From Caenimonas sp. SL110 (GTDB taxonomy: Bacteria > Pseudomonadota > Gammaproteobacteria > Burkholderiales > Burkholderiaceae_C), in assembly GCF_001044395.1 (NCBI RefSeq), contig NZ_JANU01000059.1:1-64000 (forward strand): DNA of 64,000 nucleotides. Reading direction: 5' to 3'. Below are positions 62,589-64,000 of the stretch, piece after piece. Below the pieces are notes generated by a model. That model was not told the origin of the DNA. It did no database searches and worked only from the letters and a program-made list of their open reading frames with translations. Made by a program: the position numbers and the translations under genes. Position 1 is the first letter of the stretch; every line of letters begins with the position of its first letter.

Positions 62589-64000
62589 TCAACGTGGTGA
62601 CAGCATGCGCACCAGCGCCGCAGACGACGCATCCAGTCCCGCGACATCGCCACTGGCCAGCCGCGCCGAGATGTCCCTGGCGAGAACCTTGCCCAGCTCG
62701 ACCCCCCACTGGTCGAAGCTGTTGATGCCCCAGATCGATCCGCTCACAAACACGCGGTGCTCGTAAAGCGCCAGGAACGCACCAAGACTTGCCGGCTCCA
62801 GCCGGTCCAGCACAAAGAAAGTGCTGGGACGATTGCCCGGAAAGTCGCGATGACCGCCTGCATCGTGCTGGCCCTGCATCAGCGCCTGCGCCTGCGCGAT
62901 CGCGTTGGCCATCAATTGCAGGTGATGGTCGCCCAGGTCGTGTGCGGGCTGTTTGACCGCAATGAATTCCACCGGCGTCACCTGCGTGCCCTGGTGCAGC
63001 ATCTGGAAGTAGGCATGCTGCCCATTGGTGCCGGGCTCGCCCCACAGCACAGGCGATGTCTCGACACCCATGGCGCGGCCCTGCGCATCGACACGCTTGC
63101 CGTTGCTTTCCATCTCCAGTTGCTGCAGGTATGCAGGCAGTCGTTTCAGGTGGCTGTGATACGGCGCAATGCTGCGGCTGGCAAAACCGTGGAAGTTGCG
63201 ATACCAGACATCGAGCAGTCCCAGCCGCACCGGCAGGTTGCTCTCCAGCGCAGCCGTCTGGAAGTGCATGTCCATCTCGTGTGCGCCTTGCAGCAGCGAT
63301 CGAAACCCTTGCGCGCCGATGGCAATCGCAATCGGCAACCCGATCGCCGACCACAGCGAATAGCGTCCACCCACCCAGTCACGAAACCCGAACGTCGTGG
63401 TGATACCGAACTCGCGCGCCGCGCTGATGTTGGTGGTGAGCGCGGCGAAATGCCGTGCAATGTTGCGTCCGCCCTGCGACTCGAACCAAGCCTTTGCCGA
63501 ACGCGCATTGGTCATGGTCTCGATGGTCGTGAACGTCTTGGAGGCAACCAGGAACAAGGTGCTCTCGGGGCGCACACGTTTGAGCACGCCATCGATCTCG
63601 TGCCCATCCACATTGGAGACGAAGTGAAAGCGCTTGCCCGCAACCGCATAGGCCTCAAGCGCCGCCACGGCCATCTGCGGCCCGAGGTCCGAGCCGCCAA
63701 TGCCGATGTTCACGATGTCGGTGATAGCCGTATCGCCGCGTACCTGCGACGCATACGCGAGCATCGCATCGAGCGTGTCGTGGACTTCGGCGAGGTCGGG
63801 ATCGCTCACCGCGCCTCTGGGCGTGCGCAACAGCCAGTGCTTGACCGCACGTTCCTCGGTGTTGTTGATGAGCTCGCCGGCGAACATCGCATCCCGATGC
63901 GCTTGGAGCCCACACTCGCGCGCGAGCTGCATCAGCAACGCCTGGGCGCGCGCGTCGATCAGGTTCCTGGAGAGGTCTGCAAACACATGAGGTGCGTGCT
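62589..64000 (-). CDS. pgi: Glucose-6-phosphate isomerase (N-terminus cut by window edge)
   Basis: An enzyme of glycolysis/gluconeogenesis that interconverts glucose and fructose 6-phosphates. At least 470 residues are in the window; the frame is still open at base 64000 (HAPHVFADLSRNLID), so the true start lies beyond the edge. Signatures are NIGIGGSDLGPQM, DWVGGRYSLWSAIGL and GSIWGINSFDQWGVELGK. No break or missing residue is seen. It is convergent with nothing; the DUF805 gene follows on the same strand 90 bp downstream. Confidence 0.96.
   Translation of the reverse strand, partial: HAPHVFADLSRNLIDARAQALLMQLARECGLQAHRDAMFAGELINNTEERAVKHWLLRTPRGAVSDPDLAEVHDTLDAMLAYASQVRGDTAITDIVNIGIGGSDLGPQMAVAALEAYAVAGKRFHFVSNVDGHEIDGVLKRVRPESTLFLVASKTFTTIETMTNARSAKAWFESQGGRNIARHFAALTTNISAAREFGITTTFGFRDWVGGRYSLWSAIGLPIAIAIGAQGFRSLLQGAHEMDMHFQTAALESNLPVRLGLLDVWYRNFHGFASRSIAPYHSHLKRLPAYLQQLEMESNGKRVDAQGRAMGVETSPVLWGEPGTNGQHAYFQMLHQGTQVTPVEFIAVKQPAHDLGDHHLQLMANAIAQAQALMQGQHDAGGHRDFPGNRPSTFFVLDRLEPASLGAFLALYEHRVFVSGSIWGINSFDQWGVELGKVLARDISARLASGDVAGLDASSAALVRMLSPR

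Noticed and set aside
62461..63354. 297-residue minus-strand frame overlapping pgi
   Set aside because: Same strand as pgi but another frame; pgi signatures GGRYSLWSAIGL and GSIWGINSFDQWG fix the true frame.

Overview
This is a GC-rich window that looks like a chromosomal segment of a betaproteobacterium, most likely Burkholderiales and close to Comamonadaceae. The signs are three Bug-type tripartite-tricarboxylate solute receptors with no transporter genes beside them, a complete Liv transporter next to acyl-CoA ligases, a DUF1840 gene, a CIRCE-controlled groESL and an FMN riboswitch before ribB. The call rests on protein character only. I saw no tRNA, rRNA, CRISPR array, prophage or transposase.

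Layout. 1-4549: a sugar ABC ATPase (cut by the left edge) faces a FadR-type regulator, a DenD-like dehydrogenase and an IlvD/Edd-type dehydratase, which looks like a sugar-acid catabolic locus. 4638-12796: an island that reads lower in GC. It holds a five-gene type I restriction-modification operon, transcribed hsdR-fic-hsdS-rhuM-hsdM, and a small membrane protein at its edge. 12819-26492: housekeeping and stress genes (VOC protein, hemerythrin, HPP-CBS membrane protein, Xaa-Pro aminopeptidase, ohrR-ohr, DUF2855 protein, SrkA-like kinase, CAP-domain lipoprotein, FAH-family hydrolase, Bug receptor, htpG). 26662-38769: small secreted proteins, a two-component system, an orphan periplasmic binding protein, a pseudouridine synthase, a four-gene MacAB-TolC-type efflux operon, two RcnB-like paralogues and a Crp/Fnr regulator. 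38946-49524: an acyl-CoA synthetase, livGHM, livJ, livF, a PaaK-like ligase and two Bug receptors, probably for uptake and CoA activation of an organic acid. 49537-58919: DUF1840, a Cfa-type methyltransferase, a MarR regulator with an aminobenzoate-CoA-ligase-like enzyme, a lone gspF, a 5'-nucleotidase, a DMT exporter, FMN riboswitch plus ribB, a universal stress protein and a 1-Cys peroxiredoxin. 59404-64000: heat-shock groESL, small envelope proteins and pgi (cut by the right edge).

Main points for a second look. (1) Fic and RhuM are embedded by 4-base overlaps in the type I R-M operon, and a 37-bp palindrome lies inside the rhuM coding sequence. (2) An 11-bp-phased TTAG direct repeat lies upstream of both the two-component operon and a nearby small secreted protein, which suggests a local regulon. 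(3) The groES and htpG promoters share the same heat-shock-like spacing and sequence. (4) Six copies of one intergenic paired-hairpin repeat are scattered through the window. (5) Several palindromic operators sit next to their likely regulator genes. All functions are read from sequence motifs; no database search was run.
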